Assembly: GCA_018340375.1 (NCBI GenBank)
Contig: JAFFJZ010000003.1
Span: 49,693,006-49,757,005 of the forward strand
Length of the DNA stretch: 64,000 nt
DNA from: Gonatopus flavifemur
Lineage: Eukaryota; Arthropoda; Insecta; Hymenoptera; Dryinidae
Direction: 5' to 3'
Made by a program: the position numbers and the translations under genes. Below, piece after piece: positions 47,019 to 57,330 of the stretch (the first letter of the stretch is position 1; the number at the start of each line of letters is the position of its first letter). The notes under the pieces are model-generated. The model worked only from the letters and a program-made list of their open reading frames with translations, was not told the DNA's origin and did not search any database.

Positions 47019-47615
47019 CCCCTACATATGGAAGATCAGGAAATCTTTACCACTTTGAGGGGCAAAGGAAGAACGATCCCATAGAGCACCGCAAGGTTTT
47101 TTGAACGTTCACAAAACGTGCTTGGTTTTCCATAGAACATGCAAATAACGTCTCAGGACGTTCTCAAAAGGTTGCATACATGTCCCAGAGACATGCAAAT
47201 GTCCCGTTTAGTTCCATCAATGTTCACTGTGTGACTTTGTGTTTTTCAAGGTTAGTTTTCATGAAAGTACGTTTAGAAGACTTAAAAAGAATGTCCCGTA
47301 GTAGATGAAAAGAACATGCACAAAACGTATTCAGGGTTATGAAAAGGGAAAGTACTTTTCATGAAAGTACGTTTAGAAGACTTAAAAAGAATGTCCCGTA
47401 GTAGATGAAAAGAACATGCACAAAACGTATTCAGGGTTATGAAAAGGGAAAGTACTCTAAGCGTTTAAAAAATCTACTCCATAGAGACCAAAACATGCGG
47501 AACCAAAAGTAAGTTCCCGCAACGTGTAGAGGACTCTCTGTGCTATCTGTGACAGGAGTCCTCTTCCTTTGCCCTTTAACGTGGTGAGAATTTCCTGATC
47601 TTCAATATGTAGGGG
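47019..47615. repeat. hairpin element with an exact 100-bp tandem repeat
   Basis: CCCCTACATATGGAAGATCA ... TGATCTTCAATATGTAGGGG mirror for about 70 bases. Inside, a 100-bp unit starting ATGAAAGTACGTTTAGAAGA occurs twice (47261, 47361) with no visible difference, so the duplication is very recent. Confidence 0.8.
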
Positions 47616-47622
47616 GACAGGA

Positions 47623-48179
47623 CCCTACTGTCAATTCCCAGTTTGGAATTCCCAAATTCGCATGGGTTTCACATGGGAATTGAGTGGGTCGCATGAGTCT
47701 CCACAAGGGAAACGCATTGGTCGCATGGGTCTCCACAAGGGAAACGCATTGGTCGCATGGGTCTCCACATAGGAAACTCATGGGTCACATGGGTCTTCAC
47801 ATGGGAATCGCATGGGTCGCATGGGTCTTCACATGGGAATCGCATGAGTTGCATCGGTGTCACATGGAAATCACATGGGTCGATCCACTCGATTCGCATG
47901 TGAAGACCCATGCGATTCTCATGTGACCCATGCGATTCCCGTGTTAAATCCATGCGACCCATGCGATTTTCGTGTGAAACCCATGCCATTCCCATGTGGA
48001 GACCCATGCGATTCCCGTGTGAAACCCAAGCGATTCTCATGTGAAGACCCATGCGGCCTATGAGTTTCCCATGTGAAGACCCATGCGTTTCCCATGTGGA
48101 GACCCATGCGACCCATGCATTCCCCATGTGGAGAGCCATGCGAATTTGGAAATCCCAAACTGGGAATTCACAGTATGGG
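47623..48179. repeat. hairpin minisatellite element (CGCATGGGTCTCCACATGGG)
   Basis: CCCTACTGTCAATTCCCAGT ... ACTGGGAATTCACAGTATGGG frame it. The left half repeats GCATGGGTCTCCACATGGGAA, the right half repeats its complement. Units are irregular, 20-50 bases. No ORF has meaning here. Confidence 0.8.
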
Positions 48180-48231
48180 AGGCTTTGAATTTCGACTTTG
48201 GTAGTACGGCATTATTCAATACAAAATTATA

Positions 48232-50263
48232 CAGGGTGGGGCATTTAAAGTGTCGCGGGCGTTTTTTCCAAAAATAAAATGAGATACGAGAAAATTTTTC
48301 GGACAAAAATTGTAGGGTATCGAGGGGGACATCCGATGGTGGCCTTGGCTTTGACCTCAAATCTCATCTTCAAGGGCATTCTGAGGTCAACTCTTGTTTT
48401 TTAAATAGCATCTCATATTTTTTACTGCAGATTTGGATTCTAGGTCAAAAACCAAGAAACTTTTGTCTGAACCATTTTCCTGAAATCCGCAAAGATGGCG
48501 CTCTAATCGATATTGTTCCATACTGAATCTGACATTAGAATAACTCGAAAACGAAGGGTCTTGGAGGAGAATGTTTCGGACAAAAGTTGTCTGATTCCAA
48601 GGGGGACCCCTTGAACTGAAACGGAGGTGATGGGGTATAACAGACAAAACACAACACATTTCAATCGTCTACATCACTTGGATAATTTTAATGCAGTAGA
48701 TGCTCAAAATGATGGCCTTCGACTTCAATACACATTTCAAAACGTTTTACAAAAGATTGCTGAACTCGTGCTAAAATATCTTCATTGATGCTCGCGCATG
48801 CATTGATGATTCGTTGATGCATATTCTCAGGTGTAGTCGGTGCTTGTTGATAAACTGTATCTTTTATGTATCCCCATAAAAAAAAATCTGGAGAAGTAAG
48901 ATCCGGAGAACGGGCATGCCAATGGACTGGTCCACGACGTCCTATCCATCGTCCAGGATAATCTCTGTCCAATATTTCTCGAGCTGTGACTGCATAATGG
49001 GATGGACAACCATCGTGTCGATACCACATATTCAATCGTTCCTGAATAGGTATGTCTTCAAGTAATGTTGGAAGTACTTGATCTAAGAAATGTCTGTACT
49101 TCTCTCCATTTAGCGTATCTGCAATGAAGTACGGTCCAATTATTCGAGATCGAAAAATACCACACCAAACATTCACAGCCCATTGTCTTTGATGCTCTAC
49201 TTGACGTAACCATCTTGGATTTTCTGTCGCCCAGTAATGCATATTATGTCGATTTACTTGACCATGATTGGTGAACGTCGACTCATCAGAAAATAATATG
49301 TTGATGAAGTTGTTATTGTGCATTTGCGCTAGACCCCATCGACAAAACTGTACACGATTTTCGAAATCATCACCGTGAAGGTCTTGATGCAAACAAATGT
49401 GATACGGATGGAATTTGTGACGTTTCAGTATTCGAAGAACACTTCTTCGAGAAATTCCCGAATGGAGTTCAATTTCACGAGAGCTCACGTGTGGATTATT
49501 GGCTACTGCAGCTAGTACATTAACTTCCGCATTTTCTCCGCTAACAGTTCTCATTCGATGTCGTTTTTCCCTTGTAACACTTCCCGTTTCTGAGAATAAT
49601 TTTGTAATGCGTTGAAAATACCTAATGGATGGCGTTGTTCTTTCAGGAAATCGTTCTGCATACAGGTCATATGCTTGTCTGGGGTTCTTATGCACTTCAC
49701 CGTAAATGTAGATCATATCGATCTTTTCAGAAACCGTGTATCGGATATCCATGATTTTCAATTTGTCATAAACCAAGTAATAATCAAATGTAACTGACAA
49801 ACTGACTTTCAAAATCGTGAATTTTCACTGAACCCCGTCGTTTGTTTACATCGCGTGAGCTCTGAATGGTGGTACTGTAGACGATTGAAATGTGTTGTGT
49901 ATTGACAACTTTTGTACGAAACATTCTTTTGCAAGACCCTTTGTTTTCGAGTTATTCGAATGTCAGATTCAAAATGGAACAATATCGATTAGAGCGCCAT
50001 TTTTGCGGAATTCAGGAAAATGGTTCAGACAAAAGTTTCTTGGTTTTTGACCTAGAATCCAAATCTGCAGTAAAAAATATGAGATGCTATTTAAAAAACA
50101 AGAGTTGATCTCAGAATGCCCTTGAAGATGAGATTTGAGGTCAACGCCAAGGCCACCATCGGATGTCCCCCTCGGTACCCTACAACTTTTGTCCGAAAAA
50201 TCTTCTCGTATCTCACTTTATTTTTGGAAAAAACGCCCGCGACACTTTAAATGCCCCACCCTG
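48232..50263 (-). mobile_element. DD41D Tc1/mariner-type element, complete (TSD TA)
   Basis: 2032 bp. CAGGGTGGGGCATTTAAAGT and its mirror end the element, TA on both sides (48230-48231, 50264-50265). The inverted repeats are long: about 430 bp left (to ~48660) and about 380 bp right (from 49884), the right lacking about 60 bases. One transposase gene, uninterrupted. Confidence 0.93.
48688..49752 (-). CDS. DD41D transposase, full length
   Basis: 354 residues from MDIRYTVSEKIDMIYIYGE; an upstream in-frame Met would add 20 residues but the chosen start fits the family pattern. The N-terminus has helix-turn-helix regions (SSREIELHSGISRRSVLRIL at 72-91). The catalytic domain shows ILFSDESTF (first Asp), MWYRHDGCPSHYA (second Asp) and ARSPDLTSPDFFLWGY (third Asp in SPDF), with 41 residues between second and third. 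It acts in the nucleus on its own long terminal repeats and inserts at TA. I recall DD41D as the 'rosa' branch. No stop or shift is seen, so the copy may be active. The fragment at 11412 is a relative. Confidence 0.93.
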   Translation of the reverse strand: MDIRYTVSEKIDMIYIYGEVHKNPRQAYDLYAERFPERTTPSIRYFQRITKLFSETGSVTREKRHRMRTVSGENAEVNVLAAVANNPHVSSREIELHSGISRRSVLRILKRHKFHPYHICLHQDLHGDDFENRVQFCRWGLAQMHNNNFINILFSDESTFTNHGQVNRHNMHYWATENPRWLRQVEHQRQWAVNVWCGIFRSRIIGPYFIADTLNGEKYRHFLDQVLPTLLEDIPIQERLNMWYRHDGCPSHYAVTAREILDRDYPGRWIGRRGPVHWHARSPDLTSPDFFLWGYIKDTVYQQAPTTPENMHQRIINACASINEDILARVQQSFVKRFEMCIEVEGHHFEHLLH

Positions 50264-50265
50264 TA

Positions 50266-51254
50266 TATACGAGAACATGAACTTTGGACAGAACTGGATA
50301 GGAATGCATGAAAATAGATCAAGAGACGCGGTAGTGTCTCGACGCCAAGTACAGGAAAACCCTGAAAGAAAAAAAAAACCCTGAGAGAAAAAAAAATGAA
50401 AAAGCATAAGTCGTGCGCTACCGTGTATCTTTACTCGAAAACCAAGATTTTCTATAGTCAAAAAATCTTTAACCCACAATAACTCATCACACATTGAATT
50501 TCACGAAAAAATAATTACACTTCTATTATATAATTCGAATACACACTTTCGATTAAGCACACTACGAAGTTGATCCGTTCACGCGATCCTGAGATACAAA
50601 CGTTTCAAATTTTCATGCGATCAAAACATCAAGATTTCTCTATCATCATCAGAATCGGTTTCTTCAATCACGGAGATTTGTTAATCCTTAAGGCAGTTCT
50701 TCCAATGCTAGAGACATTATAATCCAAACATCCAATAGCGTGCATTTCAGTGTAGTGTGGTCTATACATTGTCAAAACATAAACAAATAACCTGTCAATG
50801 AGGCGATGTGTTGATGGGTTATTATAATATTAAAAGAATAATTGAAAAATAGATGAATTGTGAATTGCAGGTTATACTACATTACAGGTATTACAGGTCA
50901 TTATAACAACAATCGAACGCGCACAAATAACCTGGAATTATATATACTTTTATATATGACTTGAAAAAATTCATGAATGGATTAATGAATAAATGATGAA
51001 GAGGTTATTTGTAAAAAAAAACACAAAAAGTTTGAGAAAGGTATAAATAAATCTATTTGCTACATTCAGGAAATTGCTATATACACAGGTAAGCTCTGTA
51101 TGATGTATTATTCATAAAATACAATATTCCTTTACAGACAACAGCTCAGCAGAAATACTGTAATGAACAGTCTGCTACTGTTGGTTCTTACCACCAGAAC
51201 CACAGGCTGATGATCAAACAAATCATACAAGGTCTAGTCGAAAATAATGATTCA
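50266..51254. other. no recognisable feature
   Basis: AT-rich DNA inside the nested unit. A short A-rich duplication (AACCCTGAAAGAAAAAAAAA / AACCCTGAGAGAAAAAAAAA) lies near 50360-50397. No gene seen. Confidence 0.4.
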
Positions 51255-51680
51255 AATTTATGCACATCCTTTTTGCTTTTTCTTCATCCACCTATGATTC
51301 TGTTGGAAGAATCTGATAGCGGTATTATTCTATGCAAGGACTTGTATATCCACTGCACTTCTGCCTTTTCTTCATTTTCTTATGACGCTGCCTAATGACA
51401 TTGATCATTGTGGTACGTAACATAAAGATGTATGGTGACATGCATCCTTCTTGCTTTTTCTTCATCTACCTGTGATTCTATTGGAAGAATCTGATAATAG
51501 TGTACCTAACGCAAGGACCTGTGGTATATCCACTGCACTCTTGCCTTTTCTTCATTTTCCTTCTACGCTACCTGATGATATTGATCGTGGTGGTAAGTAA
51601 CATACAGATGTATAGTATACCTGCATCCTTTCTACTTTTCCTTGATTCACCTGTAATTTTACTCAAAGAATTTACTCACT
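51255..51680. repeat. ~181-bp tandem repeat, 2.3 copies
   Basis: TGCATCCTTCTTGCTTTTTC-type starts at 51261, 51441 and 51622. Each unit also has TATATCCACTGCACT and TGCCTTTTCTTCATTTTC. Confidence 0.85.
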
Positions 51681-51788
51681 GAAAAAACTTTTTCACCTGG
51701 GTACTTAGGAATAAGGATATTGGATAATATATAATCCAGGGGCCAAAATATTGATGAAAAATCAACAGAAACTCACGCGTTAAACGTA

Positions 51789-52583
51789 ATGGGTCTTTCT
51801 ATTGTTGACGGTGTTTCTTCTTATTTGAATGCAGTAATGCAGTGTATATTGTACTGTGCTTCTAAGACAAAACAATTACTTTTATCTGACCCCAATGACA
51901 TCATAAATATTCCAATTCAGAACTACAATTCGCAAAAAAACCTTGATATCATAGCTTTAAAACAGCTTGCAGGTCCACAATACTTGCATAATCACTCACA
52001 AGATGCAGGAGAATTCATCGCTTCTATTTGCGAGAATTCAATGGCTATTAAAAATTTAGTGAAGCACCAAATAACTACCTTAACGGAATGTACGAAATGT
52101 GAATATACCGAAAATATTGTTGGTACAAATTGTGTTACACGTCTTGGGCTACCTCCAATTTCACAAAAATCATTTGAGTTTCAAGAAATATTCAAGTTGA
52201 ATTTTTCAACATAGAAAATTTTCGAAGATTCTTGTGACAATTGTAATGACTTGCATAAAACTAAAAAATCATTTATAACAGCGTCAGAACAATATGTAAT
52301 TGTGCAATTGATGATGTTTAATCACAATAATGTTGAAGCAACAAAGGTAGAAAATATAAACATTGAAGCAGTATCAACTTCAAAAATTATAATTGCACAA
52401 CACTTTTATAAAGTTATAGCTGTTGTTTTTCATCAGGGTAAAAATATTTCTGAAGATAATTTCACATGCATGTTACGAAGTAAAGGTACAAAGTGGATAT
52501 TTATTCATGATCTGCAAGTTGAAGAGCGACATTGGCCACGCAATGCTAAACACTCGTATATATATTTCTTTGAAAAGCAATAA
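51789..52583 (+). pseudogene. ubiquitin carboxyl-terminal hydrolase-like ORF, catalytic residues lost
   Basis: 264 codons with one in-frame TAG (52212-52214). The start MGLSIVDGVSSYLNAVMQC corresponds to the Cys box of USP enzymes, which remove ubiquitin from proteins, but Ser replaces the catalytic Cys. HNHSQDAGEFI matches the D-A-x-E-F block. TECTKCEY and CDNC are the zinc-finger Cys pairs. FYKVIAVVFHQG...SEDNFTCMLR matches the His box, but Asn replaces the catalytic His. HSYIYFFEK ends the fold. Even without the TAG it could not cleave ubiquitin; it may bind it. It is the only such gene in the 45324-56355 unit. Either this unit captured it, or it came with another element. Confidence 0.72.
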
Positions 52584-52824
52584 TGTCGCTTCATCATAAA
52601 ATTAGAATTCAATTACTGTGATATTGTACAGTTTTGGAGAATATAGAATACCTTCATAATACCATAACGAACCAAATATTCTTGAAAAATTTTTTCGAAT
52701 GATTTCGATGGATATTCCACAAAATTCTGAAAAATGTCTGGTACAGTACTAGAAAGTGTCTTCAATCTGATATCTTGAAGGTATATCTTTTTGTTGCATG
52801 ATGAATATTTGACATCTCTTTACC

Positions 52825-53080
52825 CAGATAGCAGAAGTTCCAAAAACTAGATCCCATTGAATCCTTCTGGAACCACAAAATGAATCACTGAAATGTCAGT
52901 AGGATGGAGTTCTTGGAGAATTCAAATCGCCTTTTGTCATACTATATACAGTACAATATACAGTATGACAAAAGGCGATTTGAATTCTCCAAGAACTCTA
53001 TTCTGCTGACATTTCAGTAGTTCGTTTTGTGGTCACGAAAGAATTCAATGAGATCTAATTTTTGGAACTTTTGCTATCTG
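52825..53080. repeat. palindromic element
   Basis: CAGATAGCAGAAGTTCCAAA ... TTTGGAACTTTTGCTATCTG mirror almost fully; the centre GACAAAAGGCGATTTGAATT is exact in both arms. Probably a MITE. Duplication not resolved. Confidence 0.75.
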
Positions 53081-53238
53081 CTACTTTTCACAATGATTCA
53101 AAAGAGTGACCGAAAAATGTCTGCTGGAAAGCTATTTTTAGCTTCATGCTAAACAGTACAAATTCTATCTTGCAAAAAAAATTTCTGTTGGATACCTTGA
53201 ATATATTGTACGCAAGTTTCCTCTGTTTGTAAGATCTA

Positions 53239-53489
53239 CACTGTAAAAAATTTTATGGGAAAATTCCTATATATTTATGTGAAGTAATTAACACATACAT
53301 GCGTTAGGAATTTTCCTAACTTGTCCAGAAATTTACTGTGAAATGTTGGAAAAAATCCCATGAAGTTTGGAATCTTCAGATAAATGTACGGGAAATTTCA
53401 TATAAATGTACCGGAAATTGATTTCCTAATCAGTGATTGCAATTTTCCGGTTGATGTACCCAGGAAAATTCCGATTATTTTTTACAGTG
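53239..53489. mobile_element. CACTG MITE (TSD TA)
   Basis: 251 bp, CACTGTAAAAAATTTTATGG ... GATTATTTTTTACAGTG, TA on both sides (53237-53238, 53490-53491). Contains several GGAAATTT and GGAAAATTCC repeats. Confidence 0.85.
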
Positions 53490-53864
53490 TATGTTGCTTC
53501 GATTTTCTTACAATGATTTCTTGAAAACACTGGAAATTTCCGCACAAGACATGTTCAGCACAATATCGTGGGCTGTTTTGAGCGGCTTTGAGCGCCAACT
53601 TATCAGTCAAGGAAAATTTAGTTTTCGGGATTCTTCACACGTATATTTGTTCATGGGAATTCGCTTTTCTTCCCTTCTTTTCTTCATTCTTTATTTCGAT
53701 AATCCATTGCCGTCCAATGATGAGATGACTGATGGAAATCCAAGTGGATTTTTATATCACATAAGTTATCTGAGGACATTTCCTTCATTCCTACGATTGC
53801 CATAAACTCGACAGGGGTATTTCATTTTTATTTGGGTTCAGTTGGAAGCATATTCAGAAAAAGA

Positions 53865-55193
53865 AGTGAAATCCCCAAAGAAAACTCCAAAAAAGTACAA
53901 AAATAACGCCAAGTACATGAAAATCCCAAAAACAAAGAATAAAAAAATCTAAAAACACATTCCAAAGGAAAATTTCACTGCATTCAGAATTTCGAGGGGA
54001 TATAAAAGGATATGCTCCATTTGAAAAAAAAAGATATGAAATCAATATGAGCGACCAAGTACATTGGTTATCCAAAGGATATGTGAAAGATTTTTGGTAT
54101 ATTGTCACTTCAGTTTGTTTAAACTGTATTGAAGGTAATTTATGATTTTCAAAAAAGCATTATTGTATCAAAAAAATAAATAGAACAAGCGTATCGTTCT
54201 GCTCGTATATATAGATACCAAAAAGTGAAAAAAAAGTAGAATTCCACAAAACATACAAATGTCTCACAAAACCCCTAAAAACTCCAACACAGTAAAAAAT
54301 AACGTCAAATCCCAAAAACCATACAAATGTTTTACAATAACGCTTGAAAAAAAATCCTTGAAAAAAATACTTCACTTTTTCCGGAAGATCACTTGATATA
54401 ACAAATATACCATTAAAAAAAAAGATGTGAAAGGCAACCCTGTTTCGGAATTCGCATCAACCAGTAACACTTGGCGTGGCCGAAGAAGATTTTATGAAAT
54501 TATATTATTTAAATTTCTTGTTTAATGTTCTATAGAAATTCATTTGTATATAATAAAGGCTAAAAACTGCTACCATCGGCCACGCCAAGTGTTGCTGGTT
54601 GATGCGAATTCCGAAACAGGGTTGCCTTTCACATCTTTTTTTTTAATGGTATATTTGTTATATCAAGTGATCTTCCGGAAAAAGTGAAGTATTTTTTTCA
54701 AGGATTTTTTTTCAAGCGTTATTGTAAAACGTTTGTATGGTGGGTGGGAGTTGACGTTATGATTTACTGTGGTGGAGGGTGTAGGGGGTTTAGTGAGACA
54801 TTTGTATGTTTTGTGGAATTCTACTTTTTTTCACTTTTTGGTATCTATATATACGAGCAGAACGATACGCTTGTTCTATTTATTTTTTTAATACAATAAT
54901 GCTTTTTTGGAAATCATAAATTACCTTCAATACAGTTTAAACAAACTGAAGTTACAATATACCAAAAATCTTTCACATATCCTTTGGATAACCAATGTAC
55001 TTGGTCGCTCATATTGATTTCATATCTTTCTTTTTCAAATGGAGCATATCCTTTTATATCCCCTCGAAATTCTGAATGCAGTGAAATTTTCCTTTGGAAT
55101 GTGTTTTTAGATTTTTTTATTCTTTGTTTTTGGGATTTTCATGTACTTGGCGTTATTTTTGTACTTTTTTGGAGTTTCCTTGGGGTTACATTT
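53865..55193. repeat. giant hairpin, ~617 bp arms
   Basis: 53865-54482 is mirrored by 54577-55193 with few differences, e.g. GGCAACCCTGTTTCGGAATT (54433) against AATTCCGAAACAGGGTTGCC (54607). The loop is only 94 bp. The reading frames in both arms are the same sequence on opposite strands and have no motif. A transcript across it would fold into long double-stranded RNA. Sharp ends and duplication are not seen. Confidence 0.9.
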
Positions 55194-55799
55194 ATTTGGA
55201 TAGACAATGGATGAAAATAGATAACATCAACGCAGGATTATTGGATACAAATCGATAGCCGCGAGAACACGAATATACCAGGATAGGAATGGATAAAAAC
55301 AGAGGAAATTGATTTGGATACTCAAGGGATGAAAATGGATAACATCAACGCGGGATGATTGGAGAGAAATCGATAGCCGGGAACAAAAATACCCCTGGAT
55401 AGGAATGGATAAAAACAGAGGAAATGTGGTTTGTATACGCAACGGATGAAAATGAATTACATCAGCGTAGCTTGTTTGGGTACAAATCGATAGATACGAG
55501 AATATGAATTCTTGATACACATGGATAGGAATGGATGGAAATAGAGATCGATTTGGATCGAAACAGATATCGTTTGTGTAAAATTATCGGATATGAATTG
55601 ATAGATATAAGAACGCTTATTTGAGAAAAGATTGGATAAATATTCTCCAAATGATAGATATGGACAAGAATGCATGAGAATAGTGTAAGCGTCATCGGAA
55701 CAAAAAGGGATAGAAGTGCATAGAATTTTATATGAGGCCACGAATACATTACGAATGTACAGTATCTTGGGCAATATGCGCTCTCCGAGCAGCGTGTCA

Positions 55800-55880
55800 G
55801 GATAGCTTAGAGGGTAAGTAGGTAGGTCTTGTAGGTAAGGTGGTAGGTAAGTGCGATGATTGTTCGAACCCCTTGCAGGT
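55800..55880 (+). repeat. tRNA-like segment
   Basis: A-box-like ATAGCTTAGAGGGTAAGTA (55802) and B-box-like GTTCGAACCCC (55863). Arms pair poorly. Likely a SINE head. Confidence 0.35.
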
Positions 55881-56581
55881 AGGAATAAATTTCCCAAGTC
55901 ATGTGCGGAAATAGAGATACAGATGTTGAAGATTCCATGGAATCTTCCGAATGTTTGAATGAGTTCGAAATAATTTTTTTTATTGTTGTCCCCTGTGGGA
56001 AAATTCAAGAGAAAAAAAAATTCTGGAAAAAATCGGATTTGAATGAATAGATTTTTTTCCAGCAGAATCATGCAGAAACGGATAGAAATGGATGGAACTC
56101 ATCAAGGTGATATCGTAAAGCACCGGATACAAATGGATACGATTCATATTCAGGCCCCGAATGGAATATGGATACATTCGAATACGATTGCTACGGTGCC
56201 CAATTATTATCCACTATTCATATTGTGAATTAAAATTGATGAATTTTTATGCGTTCTGCGGATGACACTGTATCCCGAAAAAAATGGATCAGAAATAGGA
56301 TTCAAACGGATGCACGTCAAAATCTATCCATTTCTATCCGATTTTTCCAACAGGGACACTTACAATAATTGCAAATTACAAAGTCTAAATTATAATACAA
56401 AGGAGAAGCATTTGGTATTTTTTGAGTAACAATGATACTGTATGAAGTTCTTTTCCAAGGGTATCCTTTTAGTATCGAAGATACTTTAAGTGTATCGTTC
56501 ACGCATCATTCAAGTATCAAATTGAACATTTTGCGACGTAACATTCACGTATCATTGAGGTAACACGAACTTGCTAGGGTA

Positions 56582-57140
56582 TTGAAACAAAAATATTAAA
56601 AGACGATACAGTGAGTCCTACATAGCCTTTCCTTATTTATTGACATTTTTATAGTAACCAATAAAATCCAATGAATATTTCTGTCTTCTCTCACTCAACA
56701 CCAACTTGAATTCACTGAATTGTGATACATTCCTCCTGCCTAGATTTCATGTAGTAAGGAAACGCTGACTCGATACCCCAGTATTGTCAGCTACGTTAAC
56801 AGATTTTCCAAGTTTTGCAATACGGTTTTGACTTGCCTGATGAATATGGATTTCACCCAACCTTCAAACTCTTTCTACAAGTTTATCACCACTCTAATAA
56901 CAAATTCAAGACAGAAAATAAGACTTTTTTTCTCCAATTTGCAAATGTCAACTTTGATAGTACTCTTCAAGAGTAAAACCATCCAACGAGCTTTATGTGA
57001 ATAATCCAAGTTTTTGGAAATTTATCTAAAACTTTCGCTTGAAAAGATTTTCAATACATAATAATTAAACAATAACGACCACGCATTTCACAAAAATAAT
57101 TCATCCATTGTTTTTTATCACATAAATTTAACCTCACATC
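56582..57140. repeat. right arm of the long inverted-repeat shell
   Basis: Reverse complement of 41410-44892 minus the pogo insertion. Inner end TTGAAACAAAAAT at 56582, directly after the CCCTAGCAAG unit and its TA. Confidence 0.7.
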
Positions 57141-57256
57141 TGTCAACCGAATTGCAATTTTCACATAGCTTAATAGATTATTATACTCAACCGATGGATT
57201 GAATCAGATATCCACGTCATTTACATTGATCTTTTCTAATAAACCACGTAGGTACC

Positions 57257-57330
57257 GGTTAGCTTAGGGCGTTAGGATAGTAGATCGCCCAACATTAGGT
57301 AGGGATTGGTTTAGGTGGTTCGATTCTCTT
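57257..57330 (+). repeat. tRNA-like segment
   Basis: GGTTAGCTTAGGGCGTTAGG (A box, 57257-57276) and GGTTCGATTCTC (B box, 57317-57328). Related in style to the one at 55800. Likely a SINE head. Confidence 0.4.

Larger units (their letters stand above)
45324..56355. mobile_element. CCC-ended unit with ATCCATTTC-repeat arms (TSD AC)
   Basis: CCCTGCTGAAAAAAACGATT at 45324; mirrored right end CCCTGTTGGAAAAATCGG at 56355; AC on both sides (45322-45323, 56356-56357). The arms (about 45330-46970 and 55205-56340) are made of degenerate repeats of GGATAGAAATGGAT and its complement ATCCATTTTCATCC. The interior holds hairpin elements, a DD41D element and a ubiquitin-hydrolase-like ORF. A second CCCTGTTGAAAAACAACG at about 46363 may be a partial copy. 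Confidence 0.65.
45010..56579. mobile_element. nested unit with CCCTAGCAAGTTCGTG ends (TSD TA)
   Basis: CCCTAGCAAGTTCGTG at 45010 is mirrored by CACGAACTTGCTAGGG ending at 56579, with TA on both sides. Just inside, both ends are full of GATACGT and GTATC variants. The rest is nested DNA, above all the unit at 45324. Confidence 0.7.

Noticed and set aside
47623..48179. CRISPR-like array
   Set aside because: Repeats are irregular, mirrored about a centre, and lack unique spacers of constant size; this is a hairpin minisatellite in an insect genome.
53854..55214. Two similar Phe/Trp-rich proteins on opposite strands
   Set aside because: They are the same hairpin arm read twice, with no domain or codon signature.
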